Of a DNA stretch of 39,737 nucleotides, positions 28,355 through 38,027 are shown piece after piece. Source of the stretch: Melanopsichium pennsylvanicum (lineage: Eukaryota; Basidiomycota; Ustilaginomycetes; Ustilaginales). The notes below the pieces were generated by a model, which saw nothing but the letters and a program-made list of their open reading frames with translations, did no database searches and was not told the DNA's origin. Position numbers and translations under genes: made by a program. The stretch is from positions 1 to 39,737 of the forward strand of contig OAPG01000027.1 in NCBI GenBank assembly GCA_900208305.1, read 5' to 3'. Numbering within the stretch: the first letter of the stretch is position 1; each line of letters starts with the position of its first letter.

Positions 28355-28426
28355 AGGCACTAGAAAGAATCGAACTTTCGTTGAACGTATTAACAGTACG
28401 CCACATTACCACTATGTTATAGTACC
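28355..28426 (-). tRNA. trnN: tRNA-Asn (GUU)
   Basis: Minus strand. Acceptor GGTACTA with TAGTGCC, discriminator T; D arm ACAT/ATGT with GG loop; anticodon arm GCGTA-CTGTTAA-TACGT giving GTT; T arm GAAAG-TTCGATT-CTTTC. Complete. Confidence 0.94.
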
Positions 28427-28830
28427 GACTATTAAAATATTTATACCGCTCCTACTATCCTATACAACTATAATAAATATAAGTAGAGTGCAAGGGTAAA
28501 ATGAATTATTCATGGTTACCATCCATAAACTAAAAAGAATATCCCTGATAAGGTTTATCACTTATATATTTTATAAGTTCTTATTTTACTTTAGCTATCA
28601 CCCACCGGAATATGTTTAAGTACGTAGTATTTACTAGCAATAAATTTAGAATATTTACAGTAGCATCAACACTCTTTTATTAGGTTATTTTTCGTTTTTT
28701 TTATTAAGCTTTTTCATAAATTCTCGAAAATGAAAATCTTTTTATCCCGTGCCTTAGAAAATATCGAGATATTTTAGTAGCAGCACAGATATAATATCTT
28801 ATCTTCTTTACTATTTTATATAGGTGTTTA
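28427..28830. other. Non-coding spacer
   Basis: AT-rich stretch between tRNA-Asn and the dead GIY-YIG ORF. I see no gene, tRNA or clear repeat in it. Confidence 0.5.
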
Positions 28831-28833
28831 TGA

Positions 28834-29600
28834 TAGAGCCTCCGGCGGTATTACGATACATACCTCCACGACTAATAACTAGAGCTACCCACTTATAATA
28901 ATGATCAAGAATACTATCCAGTGTTTTATGACTAGTACAAATTTGTATTATAGTATAAGTAGAATTTTATAGCCGGTATACATAAACCTTCTTACCAAAT
29001 AGAACTTTGATCATCTCTCCTACTTTAGGACCCTTGATTAGAAGCGGACTATAATTAAAAAAGGATATATAGCTCGATAACTATTAGAAAGAGATCAATA
29101 CTAATAGAATTTTCTTGTAGATGTTGTAGATTTTCTCATCTACAATCCAAAGTGCAACACGACTAGGTTATTAGTTGAAATGTTAATTAGAAAATATTTA
29201 GTAGTTTTTACTTTACCTCGGACATGTTGATAAACTCGGTTTCCAATATGAACTGATTGACCAATATAAGCAGTAGGTTCGTCAAAAGTACCTAGACCAT
29301 AACAACCAATAACACCTGTTTTTTTATAAATAGAACCGCAAAAAAAAAGAAAATATATGTAACATATTTACATTTACTATGTGGAATCGATAGATGAAGA
29401 GTCTTTTTATTGTTATCTTATCCATTTATTTACACAGAGCTAGTATATCTTACATAATTTTATCTGACGTCCTTCCAGTGAAAGTATTTGTTTAAGACTT
29501 TGTATTGTAACTGGTTTGTTTGTATTGTTCTTAAAGATTTCTTTTGCAATACAATCCCGTTGATACAGATCCTTAATAAACTCTTTAGATACTTCTTTTA
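28834..29600 (-). pseudogene. Broken GIY-YIG endonuclease
   Basis: Minus strand. Starts with pieces like FIKDLYQRDCIAKEIFKNNT (about 29590-29530), has the GIY-YIG core GVIGCYGLGTFDEPTAYIGQ then GNRVYQHV at about 29317-29220, and ends with RGGMYRNT next to a GCCTCCGGC palindrome (28838-28846). The last part parallels the cox2-linked element, where the same palindrome follows WIRDT. Frameshifts and stops throughout. No duplicated gene end is visible next to it. Confidence 0.65.
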
Positions 29601-29815
29601 TTTACTATTACTTTTATACAGTACTGCACTATTGCTAGTTAGCATAACCCGTTTTTTTCATTAAGTTGAATTATTTAATTACACAAGTACGGGCCGGTCC
29701 AGACTATTATATTAATTTATTATGGTCAACACTCGCTGATGAACAGATGTTGAATACTCGTCCCCGCCGATAGGTAAATATTTTCTTTTTAAGGGTGCTT
29801 TCAATTATAACAGGA

Positions 29816-29888
29816 AAGATAAAGATTCGAACTTTATAGTAAATTACTAAATTTACAGTATACCGCAATGTTATATAATAGATAGGGG
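29816..29888 (-). pseudogene. Degenerate tRNA-like sequence
   Basis: Minus strand. Has a T arm (ATAAAG-TTCGAAT-CTTTAT), a D-loop-like ATTGCGG and a stem GTAAAT…ATTTAC in the anticodon position, but with a 6- or 8-base loop instead of 7 and no matching acceptor stem. The loop contains TTTAGTA, so a former tRNA-Leu (UAG) or tRNA-Tyr is possible. I would not count it as functional. Confidence 0.35.
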
Positions 29889-30000
29889 ATAATAATATTG
29901 ACCCACTAACCAGTATTATAGTTGAAGTTGAAAAGAAATGGAACAATAATAAGTTGAAGGAGTATATTAAGTAAAAATACTACTTTAAACATGTGTAATT

Positions 30001-30074
30001 TCAGACTGGAAAGACTTGAACTTTCGACTATCACTCCCAAAGTGATCGCCCTGAACCATTAGGCCATCAATCTG
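30001..30074 (-). tRNA. trnP: tRNA-Pro (UGG)
   Basis: Minus strand. Acceptor CAGATTG with CAGTCTG, discriminator A; anticodon arm ATCAC-TTTGGGA-GTGAT giving TGG; T arm GAAAG-TTCAAGT-CTTTC. Complete. Lies just downstream of rnl on the same strand. Confidence 0.94.
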
Positions 30075-30480
30075 TTAAAGCTAGCTTTAAGATTGCAGCA
30101 TATATATATTACTAACAATCAGTATAAATATTGCCTATCCTATTTTGCGCTTGCGCGCGGATATTTTCATTTTCTAGGGCACCGAAGGCTATAAAAATGG
30201 CATACTAAAATGGGTATAGAAAATCGAATAATTTATTATAAAAAGAAATTCAATTCTTTTCTTTTTTAGGATAGTGGTACTAAATTTTACATTACATAAA
30301 TTTATAAGCCCACAGTAATTACATTTTATTAATCGGCTGTTCCCCTCCGGGGAACCGGGAATAGTAGACAATGTTTTACGATTAAGTAAATCAATAAATT
30401 AGTAGTACTAAACTGAATATATTACTATACTTACATTTGTACCCTATACGTATTTGATGCACATAACTTTATAGAATATA
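30075..30480. other. Spacer downstream of rnl
   Basis: AT-rich. Contains a GCGCTTGCGCGCGG repeat near 30147 and, at 30334-30362, an inverted exact copy of the 29-nt GC hairpin found in the cox1 intron 4 ORF (13091-13119). No gene seen; the true 3' end of rnl may lie within its last part. Confidence 0.6.
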
Positions 30481-30751
30481 ATATAGTTTTTAAGCTAAGT
30501 TATATAAGATATGTGATAAAATACGAAGAAGTAGTCTACTTCTTATTTCTTGTAATCTAATAAGGTGTGCTTCGTGCTTAAGATGCTTTCAGCGCTTATC
30601 TGTCATGATTGTGGCTACCCTACGGTGCCATATCTAAAAATAGACTTAACAATAGGTACACCATGGAATCATCCCCAGCGGTCCTTTCGTACTAACCGGA
30701 GGTCCTTAATCGATTACTTTTTCCTTCAGAAGATAGGGACCATACTGACTC

Positions 30752-32242
30752 CTAATACATAAATATACTAATTTGCTTATTTATGGTATGGCCTATTTAA
30801 TGTTATTGTAATATAGTTATATATTACTTCTAATTATTTCTAATTAGTTCGGACTATATCTTATCTTAATATCCTTCTTAAGATGGAAACACATAGTCTC
30901 TGAGGATCCTACTAATTTAATCTAGATTAAATATTGGTTTCCTGCTGATTGCCTAATTTCTTAGATTCTTACTGAATATTATCTAGTACTAAGAACTTTA
31001 AAGGTGTTCCAGCATACAGTTTCCTTACGACGCGAGTCTTATCTTCTGTTTTTGTTTTATTTATTTATTTATTTAACAGCGGTAGGGGACATAATTTATA
31101 CACCTATTTAAGTTTATGGTTACAGAATAGTTTCCCTTGATAAACTTGATTATATTTTCGTACTCGTTTTAGGTGAGTACGACTGATGCTATATTTCATT
31201 TCACAATCTTTTACAGTGTTTTCATAACTAATAAGCTCTTTAGTATTTGCGTTATAAACCCAAATACCTCGAGATCGATTATTTGAAACTTCTAGTTCTG
31301 TATTTACATTTACAGAATTTAGAATTAGATTACTAGTTAGAGGTTCAGCTGAAAAGTAGAATTTGTGTTGTGATGTAACCCAAACCATTTGATTATCAAA
31401 ATGCCCTTTCAGAGTATCATACTGAATAGTATAATGTGAGTTATCCATACTAGTAATTCCAATTCGACTGGTTTCTTTAAGTCCAAATAGAACTTTTTCA
31501 GTATTAGGAATAATAGCTTTATTTTTATCAATTTCATATTGATAAAACATAGTACTAATTTTCATTCGATCTTCTTCAGACTTCATAGTTCCACTATTAC
31601 TTGATACCATAAGACTACGATTTAGTGTAGGATTTAGCATCATCCAGAGTTGTTCCCAACCTTGAATAGTTGCTTTATCTAGTTTACTACTAATATTATA
31701 TTGAGGGATTAGTAGTGTAAAATTATCAATTCCATAAGTAAAAAATAGCTGATGCTAGATCTTTACTTACTTTACTACTATTACCTTCTAGACTAGCCTT
31801 AACACGTCCTGGCATAAAGTACTCTGTTCGTCGACCCTTATTAGTAAAGAATCGTAGAGCAGAACCAACGTAAAACATACCAGTAGTTTTACACCAAAGT
31901 ACGTAAACACCACCTTTATTAGCAAGTTCTTGTTGAGCTTTAGCTTTATCTGTATTAAGATTATAAACCTTAATATCAGGGTGTAGTGAATAACGTTCTT
32001 GGATATTCTTAATTCGTTGAATTAGAGATGTAAAAAGAATAGGATATTTAGCAATAGTTGTAATTGGAATAAAGAAGTCTGACGAATTAAAATAAATTCG
32101 TTTCATAATTTTAATAAGTGCTGTTGTCATGATGTGAATTGAAATTAAAAGAGATGTATCCTAATTACTATGCTTGCTGTTAAATAATAATTTGAATTAA
32201 CCTAGTGCATAAGTTGGGAAATAAATTAATTAATTAAATTTC
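30752..32242 (-). mobile_element. rnl group I intron 6 (near E. coli 2596)
   Basis: Splits the helix 93 region between ACGACGT and GAGTCAG. Core at the 3' side on the minus strand: AATCAGCAGGAAACC, GGATCCTCAGAGACTA and AAGATATAGTCCGAAC (30910-30850), a subgroup IB pattern. The splice point is placed so that the exon join restores GTGAG-CAG of 23S; it may be off by about three bases. Confidence 0.82.
31104..32130 (-). pseudogene. GIY-YIG endonuclease of rnl intron 6, one frameshift
   Basis: Two overlapping pieces in different frames. The upstream one (from 32130) has GGVYVLWCKTTGMFYVGSA, the GIY-YIG core, and ends at a stop right where the conserved YGIDNFTL segment should start. That segment is open in the other frame and leads into the downstream piece, which carries the DNA-binding tail (YSISRTHLKRVRKYNQ). 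A run of six T in the coding strand at about 31739-31744 lies just at the break; one T less would join them. Either a recent inactivating indel or a sequencing error at a homopolymer. Everything else looks intact. Confidence 0.78.
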
Positions 32243-32334
32243 ACGTCGTATTGAACCCAACTCGCGTACCTCTTTAATCAGCGAACAGCTGAACCCTTCC
32301 AAGCTACTACACCTGGAGGATGAGATGAGTCGAC

Positions 32335-33503
32335 CATTTTCCTCTTCATCATTATTAGAATAAAATGGAGATCTAATATAAGGGGAAATAGCAAATCTTA
32401 TTTGCCCCCGATGAAAAGTGTAAGTTGTTTATACTTACGCCATTAGTCACCTAATGGATTAGACTATATCATCAATTATACTACAGTTTACGTGGTAGTT
32501 TATATTGCATAGTTGAAATAAGATGTGGCTTAATAAGATCATGTAGCTTATTAGCATCACTTGTTGTAAATTGAACCACAAATTTATTCTTATGCTTTAC
32601 TACTTTACTCTTAAACCCAAATTTTAGGTTTAGTTCTTCGCTAATCATTTTATTTTCATCTTGACTATATCCTTGAGTATGTAGAGTTAGTACACGACCT
32701 TCTCGATGAAGACTTCCATCCCCCATTACCCAGTATGCTAGACCAACTTCATTTAGGTGATTAAGAATAATACCAGGATTGATAGTTTTCTTAGTAACAC
32801 CACCGTTAGATGAAATATTATAGAATAGATCCCAAATAATAGAGAAAGATGTGTGACTAAATGTCTTAAACCAATAACTCTTCACTTCACCTTGTTTAGG
32901 TCCATGAATATGTTTTCGAATTCCTGGTTCAGTCATAAAGCAATATTCTTTACACTCTTGGAATAGATGGAATAGAAACTCTTTTTGATCAGCTCCTTGT
33001 TCAAACTTAACTAGAGCTTCGTGACTTACACGATACATAGTTGCATCGCTTAGTACCATACCTAGAATAAGTTGAAACAGTTTAGAGTCGATCATAGGGA
33101 GACTTTTCTTCCAATCTTGCCAATATTTAGAATTAAAATGGTAACCATTTCGAGTATTAGTAATCTTCTTCATTATTTTAGATTGCATGAGAAGTACGCC
33201 AGTATGCCACTAATTTATATAATTAAGGTAAACACTAGCTGGTGAACAAATACTGGATATCTCGAAGATGTTTCCAGTTCCTATACTAATGCAAAATAAA
33301 ATAAGGTATAATTGTCGGGCGCTCGTGGAAGGATTATTGTTGGTATTACTCACCTTCTAGTCGTTGAACCTTTCTATTACAATTTAGTTAGTAAACTAAA
33401 ATACCTTAATAGACTTGGCTGCGGATTGTCTTACTATTGAGTTAAGATAATAAGAGTTTCCCGCAATTCACCCGATTTAACCTCGACTATGACTCTTTAT
33501 TTA
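32335..33503 (-). mobile_element. rnl group I intron 5 (E. coli 2504)
   Basis: Inserted after CACCTCGAT, before GTCGACTC, the well-used 2504 site in the peptidyl-transferase ring. Core: AAATCGGGTGAATTGCGGG, ACAATCCGCAGCCAAG, GTTCAACGACTAGAAGGTGAG, CACGAGCGCCCGAC, then the ORF, then GATGATATAGTCTAATCC. Closely related to intron 4 just upstream. Confidence 0.88.
32481..33188 (-). CDS. LAGLIDADG (type 2) endonuclease in rnl intron 5
   Basis: 235 aa, ATG to TAG, intact. Motif 1 LFQLILGMVLSDATMYRVS near residues 37-55 and motif 2 LAYWVMGDGSLHREGRV near 151-167, the I-SceI-like family. It ends in KYKLPRKL-like basic sequence. The ORF is free-standing inside the intron, between P7 and P7'. No hairpin insertions, so it may be active at the 2504 site. 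Confidence 0.88.
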   Translation of the reverse strand: MQSKIMKKITNTRNGYHFNSKYWQDWKKSLPMIDSKLFQLILGMVLSDATMYRVSHEALVKFEQGADQKEFLFHLFQECKEYCFMTEPGIRKHIHGPKQGEVKSYWFKTFSHTSFSIIWDLFYNISSNGGVTKKTINPGIILNHLNEVGLAYWVMGDGSLHREGRVLTLHTQGYSQDENKMISEELNLKFGFKSKVVKHKNKFVVQFTTSDANKLHDLIKPHLISTMQYKLPRKL

Positions 33504-33558
33504 ATCGAGGTGTCAAACCGTTTGGACAATATGAACTCTCGCAAACGATAAACCTGTT

Positions 33559-34794
33559 CATTATTTTATTACGAATAGCACATTTAATACTATTTTTCTA
33601 CATATCACTATGTAGTTTAGACTATGTCATCATTTAACCACTAATACAAGACTAACTCTGTTGAAATCAGAGCAAGGTCCTAAAATAAAATAAATAAAGG
33701 GGGATGCTAATCAATAGATTATCGCATCCGAAATTTATGTTTCATACTATCATAGATGTATTCACCAGTAATTTCAATAAATCGTTTATATTGATTAGCA
33801 GGAATATTAATAACAGGTTTTGATTTATTTACACCCATCCAAGCATTAAACTTGTACCGTGAATTTAGAATTTCACAAAGTTTATTTACTTAAAAATGGC
33901 TGAAACCCTGTGTATGAAATTGGAGACCATGTGAATGGCTACCATTCATTCCACCATCATCCATGAACCAACAAGCTAGTGTATGAGGGCTAATGTTTTC
34001 ATATACTTTGTCATTAAGCACCGCGCGAAGCGCACCATCCTGTAGGAACAGCGGGCTTCGCCCACACCTAGATAATCTAGATCAGGATGTACAATAGTTT
34101 GAAAGCACCATGTAATATTTTCCTGCGAAGCCGCCACTAGTGTTAATACGTTTTTGTTCACGTGGTGGCGTAATAACATAAGATTTGAACTGTTCATAAA
34201 CATCATGTGCAGATTCCTTACTAGCCCATTCAAACTTCATAAGATGTCCATTCCCGCTTTTGGCCCGTTCAATTCGAGTTAAAAAAAGCAAAGCTTTTTT
34301 TTTACTCCTAGGAGATGTCCAATAGCACTATCTTTTTGAGATTCAGATAGTCCAGTTAGCGTTTATTTATATTCTTTAAAATAATTTGAATTAGGGCTAA
34401 GTGTTTTCCCTTGTTTAGCTAGTTCCTCTTTAATAGAAATTAGCATTTCTCGTGTCATTTTATTATTCTGCGCTGGCGCATCATATTTTTAATTTTATTT
34501 CTCGTAGTCGGTATTAGTACTGTAAAATGTCGGGCGCTCGTGTCCGGGTTATTGTTAGTGCAACTCACCGATTAGTCGTTGAACTTTCTTAAATCACTAT
34601 CTAGTTTATTGATAGATATACACTGACTTAAGCTTAGCTGCAAATTGTCTTATCTAAAAATAAGATGTCCATGCAATTCACCCGATTTTTGTATCTACTT
34701 ACTTTTATGTTATAGCAATTATAAATTTACAATGTAGATCTACTAGCCATTTCAATAATTAACATAAATAATAAATAGATAGGGACAACAGTTT
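33559..34794 (-). mobile_element. rnl group I intron 4 (omega site, E. coli 2449)
   Basis: The 5' exon ends CTAGGGAT and the 3' exon starts AACAGG, the position of the yeast omega intron. Core: AAATCGGGTGAATTGCATGG, AGACAATTTGCAGCTAAGC, GTTCAACGACTAATCGGTGAG, CACGAGCGCCCGAC; the P7' side GATGACATAGTCTAAAC is near 33635-33619. Strongly similar to intron 5. Confidence 0.88.
33715..34300 (-). pseudogene. Dead LAGLIDADG (type 2) ORF in the omega-site intron
   Basis: Pieces in three frames: SGNGHLMKFEWASKESAHDV and SGGFAGKYYMVLSN upstream, then two GC palindromes (34018-34036 and 34051-34063), then SPHTLACWFMDDGGMNGSHS (the second motif region), GLQFHTQGFSHF with a stop, and a C-terminal NIPANQYKRFIEITGEYI. 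The start is lost: the upstream end is an A/T hairpin AAAAAAGCAAAGCTTTTTTT (34283-34303). Same family as the ORF of intron 5. Non-functional as written. Confidence 0.78.
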
Positions 34795-36374
34795 ATCCCT
34801 AGCGTAACTTTTATTTCTTGAGCGATGACCATTCCATTATGAATCACCGGATCACTATATCCTACTTGCGTATCTGATTGACTTATCAGTCTTTCAGTCA
34901 AGCATGCTTATACTATTACGCTTTAGTAAACTTTACATAGTTCATTGGTTTCTGACCAATATATGCATACCTTTGAAGGCCTCTGATACTTTATTAGAGG
35001 CTACCGTCCCAGTCAAACTGACCACCTGATATTTTTCCAGTAATAATTTTACTGTATTCTATAGGACAAAATTTTCTATGATTTAGAATAAAATTCTAAA
35101 AACGTGTCCCTATAAACTCATAGAAGGACTATATAAAATAGATAGAAAACTATCTAAAGTCCTTATAAATAGAAATCTATTTATAGTCATAGAATAACTC
35201 TATGAATATTCATATTGAGAAAAAATAGGAATAATTTCTATTAAATTATTATAGAAAAATTTATAGTATAGTATATAATTATATATAGAATAAGCTACTA
35301 ATATTACTTACAGGTAAGTTTTTTCTTTAGACTAGTCAAGGTATTTCACTAATGTAGAAAAATATCTACTCCCTTGTATACTACACCTAGCTATAGAAGA
35401 AACAATATCAAGTTACAGTAAAGCTGCATAGGGTCTTCCCGTCTAACTGAAGGTAAACCGCATCTGCACGGCTAATTCAATTTCACTGAGATGCTTGTGG
35501 AGACAGCAGGGCCACGTTACCTCATTCATGCAGGACCACATTTAATGGCCAAGGAATTTCGCTACTTTCAGATCCTTATAGTTAAGACCGCCATTCACCA
35601 TGGCATCAGTTAGTGACTCTATTTATAAATAGATCACCTTCTTTACACGACATGGCATTGGGCAGAGTTCACAACTTATACAAGTACTATTCGTCTTAGC
35701 AAGTTGCTGTGTTTTTGGTAAACAGTCGCAGCCCTCGATTTTGTGACACTCAGAATTAGAATATAATTATTTATTCTGGTTACCCTTATCGTCTAACTTA
35801 CGGGCACAATTTGCCGAGTTCCTTCACAAGCATTATCTCTACGCCTTAGTATTCTCTACCTACGAACCTGTGTCGGTTTAGGGTACGGATTCACTATATA
35901 TATAGTGACACCTATTTTTCTTGACCTAACCATTCGTCCTTATTAAATCTTTTTTCTCTCAATTTTATAGGCGCTACTCTGTAAATTGAAAACAGATGAA
36001 TGATTATTATATATAGATAATTCAGTGTAATTCTAATAGTTCTCATCAGATATAGACGTTCGCCTATAGTCCTTAGAGTCCGCATAACTCATGGCAGATT
36101 AACTTCTCCATGAAACCCTCTCGTATTCGGCGAGGAGTGTTTTAACTCCTTTCTACGTTACTCATGTCAGCATTTTCTCTTCAGTACTGTCCTAAAAAGG
36201 ATACATTTTTATTCAATCAGATACTGAGTGTTCTGCTACCCTTATTTATAATTAATAAATTGAATTATTATAAATAGTCACGGTGTAGGTATATTGTCTA
36301 AGACCCGTTCATTTTCGACGCTTCTCTCCTCAAATTAGACCACTGAGTTGTTACACTATCATTAAAAGATGGCT

Positions 36375-37805
36375 CAAATTGTTCTATAATTTTCATTACA
36401 GTTTAGACTATACCTTCAACTCTATATTTACCTTAGATCTTGCTTACAATTAAACATAGATCATACTAAATAATAAATACATACAAGGGGGGGAAAAAAA
36501 TGATTTATTGATTATTGACAGAAATGTCGCTTTATCAACTTTTCGTTTTAGTCCTCCACGATTCATATCATAAACTAGGTTTACAATCTCTTCTAGATCC
36601 GCATTGGATTTAAATCGATTTTTAGAGATAATATCCCATGCTTTAAGAGTTGGTTCAACATAAGACTGTTTCACTGTATTTAGGTGAATTGATAGTAGTA
36701 GAGGTTGAATCTTTTCTAGTAGATTTTTATAACTATGAATTCGATATACACAAGCATCTTTATTTGGATATTTCTTTACTTCACCACATCCAAAATAATC
36801 CATGAGTGCCACAAGCACACCATAATCATCATTAGATTGAGTTACTTGGAAAAAACTAGTAACTCGTGAACTAATTGTACTAAAATTAAATCCAAAACTT
36901 CCGTCTCCATCGATAAGTCCTGCTAGATATTCTAGTGTTATTGATTTACAAATCTTTTGACTAAAATCTAGGATTAGTGTATTAGCTTGGCTAGGAACAC
37001 TATTTGCAGAGGCAAATTCAGAAGAACTACCCATAATTGTATCTACAATTTGTTGTAGAGATTCAGGACTACGAGTAGAAGTGTTGTTCATAAAGTAACA
37101 TAGATTTAGAATATCTAGGAAACCTTTAGCAGTAAGATGATAATTATCATACATTGCTAGAACAACCTTACGGAATAGAAGATAAGAAACAAACTTACCT
37201 CCCATTAGTGGATATTTTTCAAAGTGTGGCAGAATTACAGTTACAATATCTTTAAGAGAAGTAACTACAATACTTACACGTTCTCGATTAATGACAAGTC
37301 GTCCCACACCAAGATAAGTGTGAAGAGCCTCCATCATTTTTATATCGTGAATGCTTTGAGAAAGTTCAAAAGTTGGTACAAATCGATAAAGAAATTTACC
37401 GTTTTTTGATAATAACCATAAAACTTCCATCTGCTTGTGTAAATCCGCCCTTTCGGGCAGCCACCAAGGACTAAATTTAAATTGTTGTTGTGTTTTCATT
37501 GTATTTATTGTGTTTATTATTTAACATGTGCTGCTACACTAGTAAATTGAGATTCATAGAGTGCCAACGTTTTATAATAGTAAAATAATACTACTATCTC
37601 TTATTTCGAATCAGTCGTTACAGGGTCAATATCAAAGTGAATGTTTTTTTGCATTCATATTTTATTTTAGGAATCTCTACGATGATATGACTTACCCACG
37701 GTATTACCATAATTTAATTAAATTAATTAAACCTTAGGCTTCACCGTTTTGAGTTGGTACTTAAATAGTAATCGCTTACTATTGAGGCACTGACGGTCTC
37801 CCCGT
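36375..37805 (-). mobile_element. rnl group I intron 3 (GTPase-centre region)
   Basis: Separates GGCTTGGAGGT from AGCCATC in the helix 42-44 region. Core before the ORF: AACGGTGAAGCCTAAGG, GGTAATACCGTGGGTAAG, GACCCTGTAACGACTGATTC; the P7' side GAAGGTATAGTCTAAAC is near 36417-36401. Nearly the same core as intron 2 and as the visible end of intron 1. Confidence 0.85.
36450..37499 (-). CDS. LAGLIDADG endonuclease in rnl intron 3, first motif scrambled
   Basis: 349 aa open frame. The second motif is intact ([17 protein letters not shown] near residues 191-207). At the first motif, a GCCCTTTCGGGC palindrome (37447-37458) follows WWL and shifts the frame, so the expected GGFTQADGSFMV is read as ADLHKQMEVLW. 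The frame is regained about 15 codons later by a second indel near an A-run. The middle part (RFVPTFELSQSIHDIKMM, VGRLVINRERVSIVV, FLDILNLCYFMNN) matches the intron 2 ORF. As written, the catalytic residue of motif 1 is lost; a maturase role could survive. Confidence 0.75.
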   Translation of the reverse strand: MKTQQQFKFSPWWLPERADLHKQMEVLWLLSKNGKFLYRFVPTFELSQSIHDIKMMEALHTYLGVGRLVINRERVSIVVTSLKDIVTVILPHFEKYPLMGGKFVSYLLFRKVVLAMYDNYHLTAKGFLDILNLCYFMNNTSTRSPESLQQIVDTIMGSSSEFASANSVPSQANTLILDFSQKICKSITLEYLAGLIDGDGSFGFNFSTISSRVTSFFQVTQSNDDYGVLVALMDYFGCGEVKKYPNKDACVYRIHSYKNLLEKIQPLLLSIHLNTVKQSYVEPTLKAWDIISKNRFKSNADLEEIVNLVYDMNRGGLKRKVDKATFLSIINKSFFSPPCMYLLFSMIYV

Positions 37806-38027
37806 ACCTCCAAGCCTACTTCATGGTTGTATTAGGAGTTAAACTTTCTTATATTCACTTAACAATATTTTGGGACCTTAACACGTGCTCTGGGCTGTTT
37901 CCCTTTTGTCTATCCACCTTATCATGAATAGACTGTGCCCTTATCATTCACTATTATCCTTCCGAGGTTAACCATCAATGGTAGAGTTGTGAACAAAGAT
38001 TCACAGTTAATAGATTTTATTCTAATT

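Noticed and set aside
29707..29946. 79-codon minus-strand ORF
   Set aside because: Runs through the degenerate tRNA-like sequence and spacer; no recognisable content.
30565..30762. Plus-strand open frame with cysteine- and histidine-containing start
   Set aside because: It is the complement of the sarcin-ricin loop and 3' end of the large rRNA.
33976..34291. Two overlapping minus-strand ORFs as separate genes
   Set aside because: They are frames of one decayed LAGLIDADG gene split by GC palindromes.
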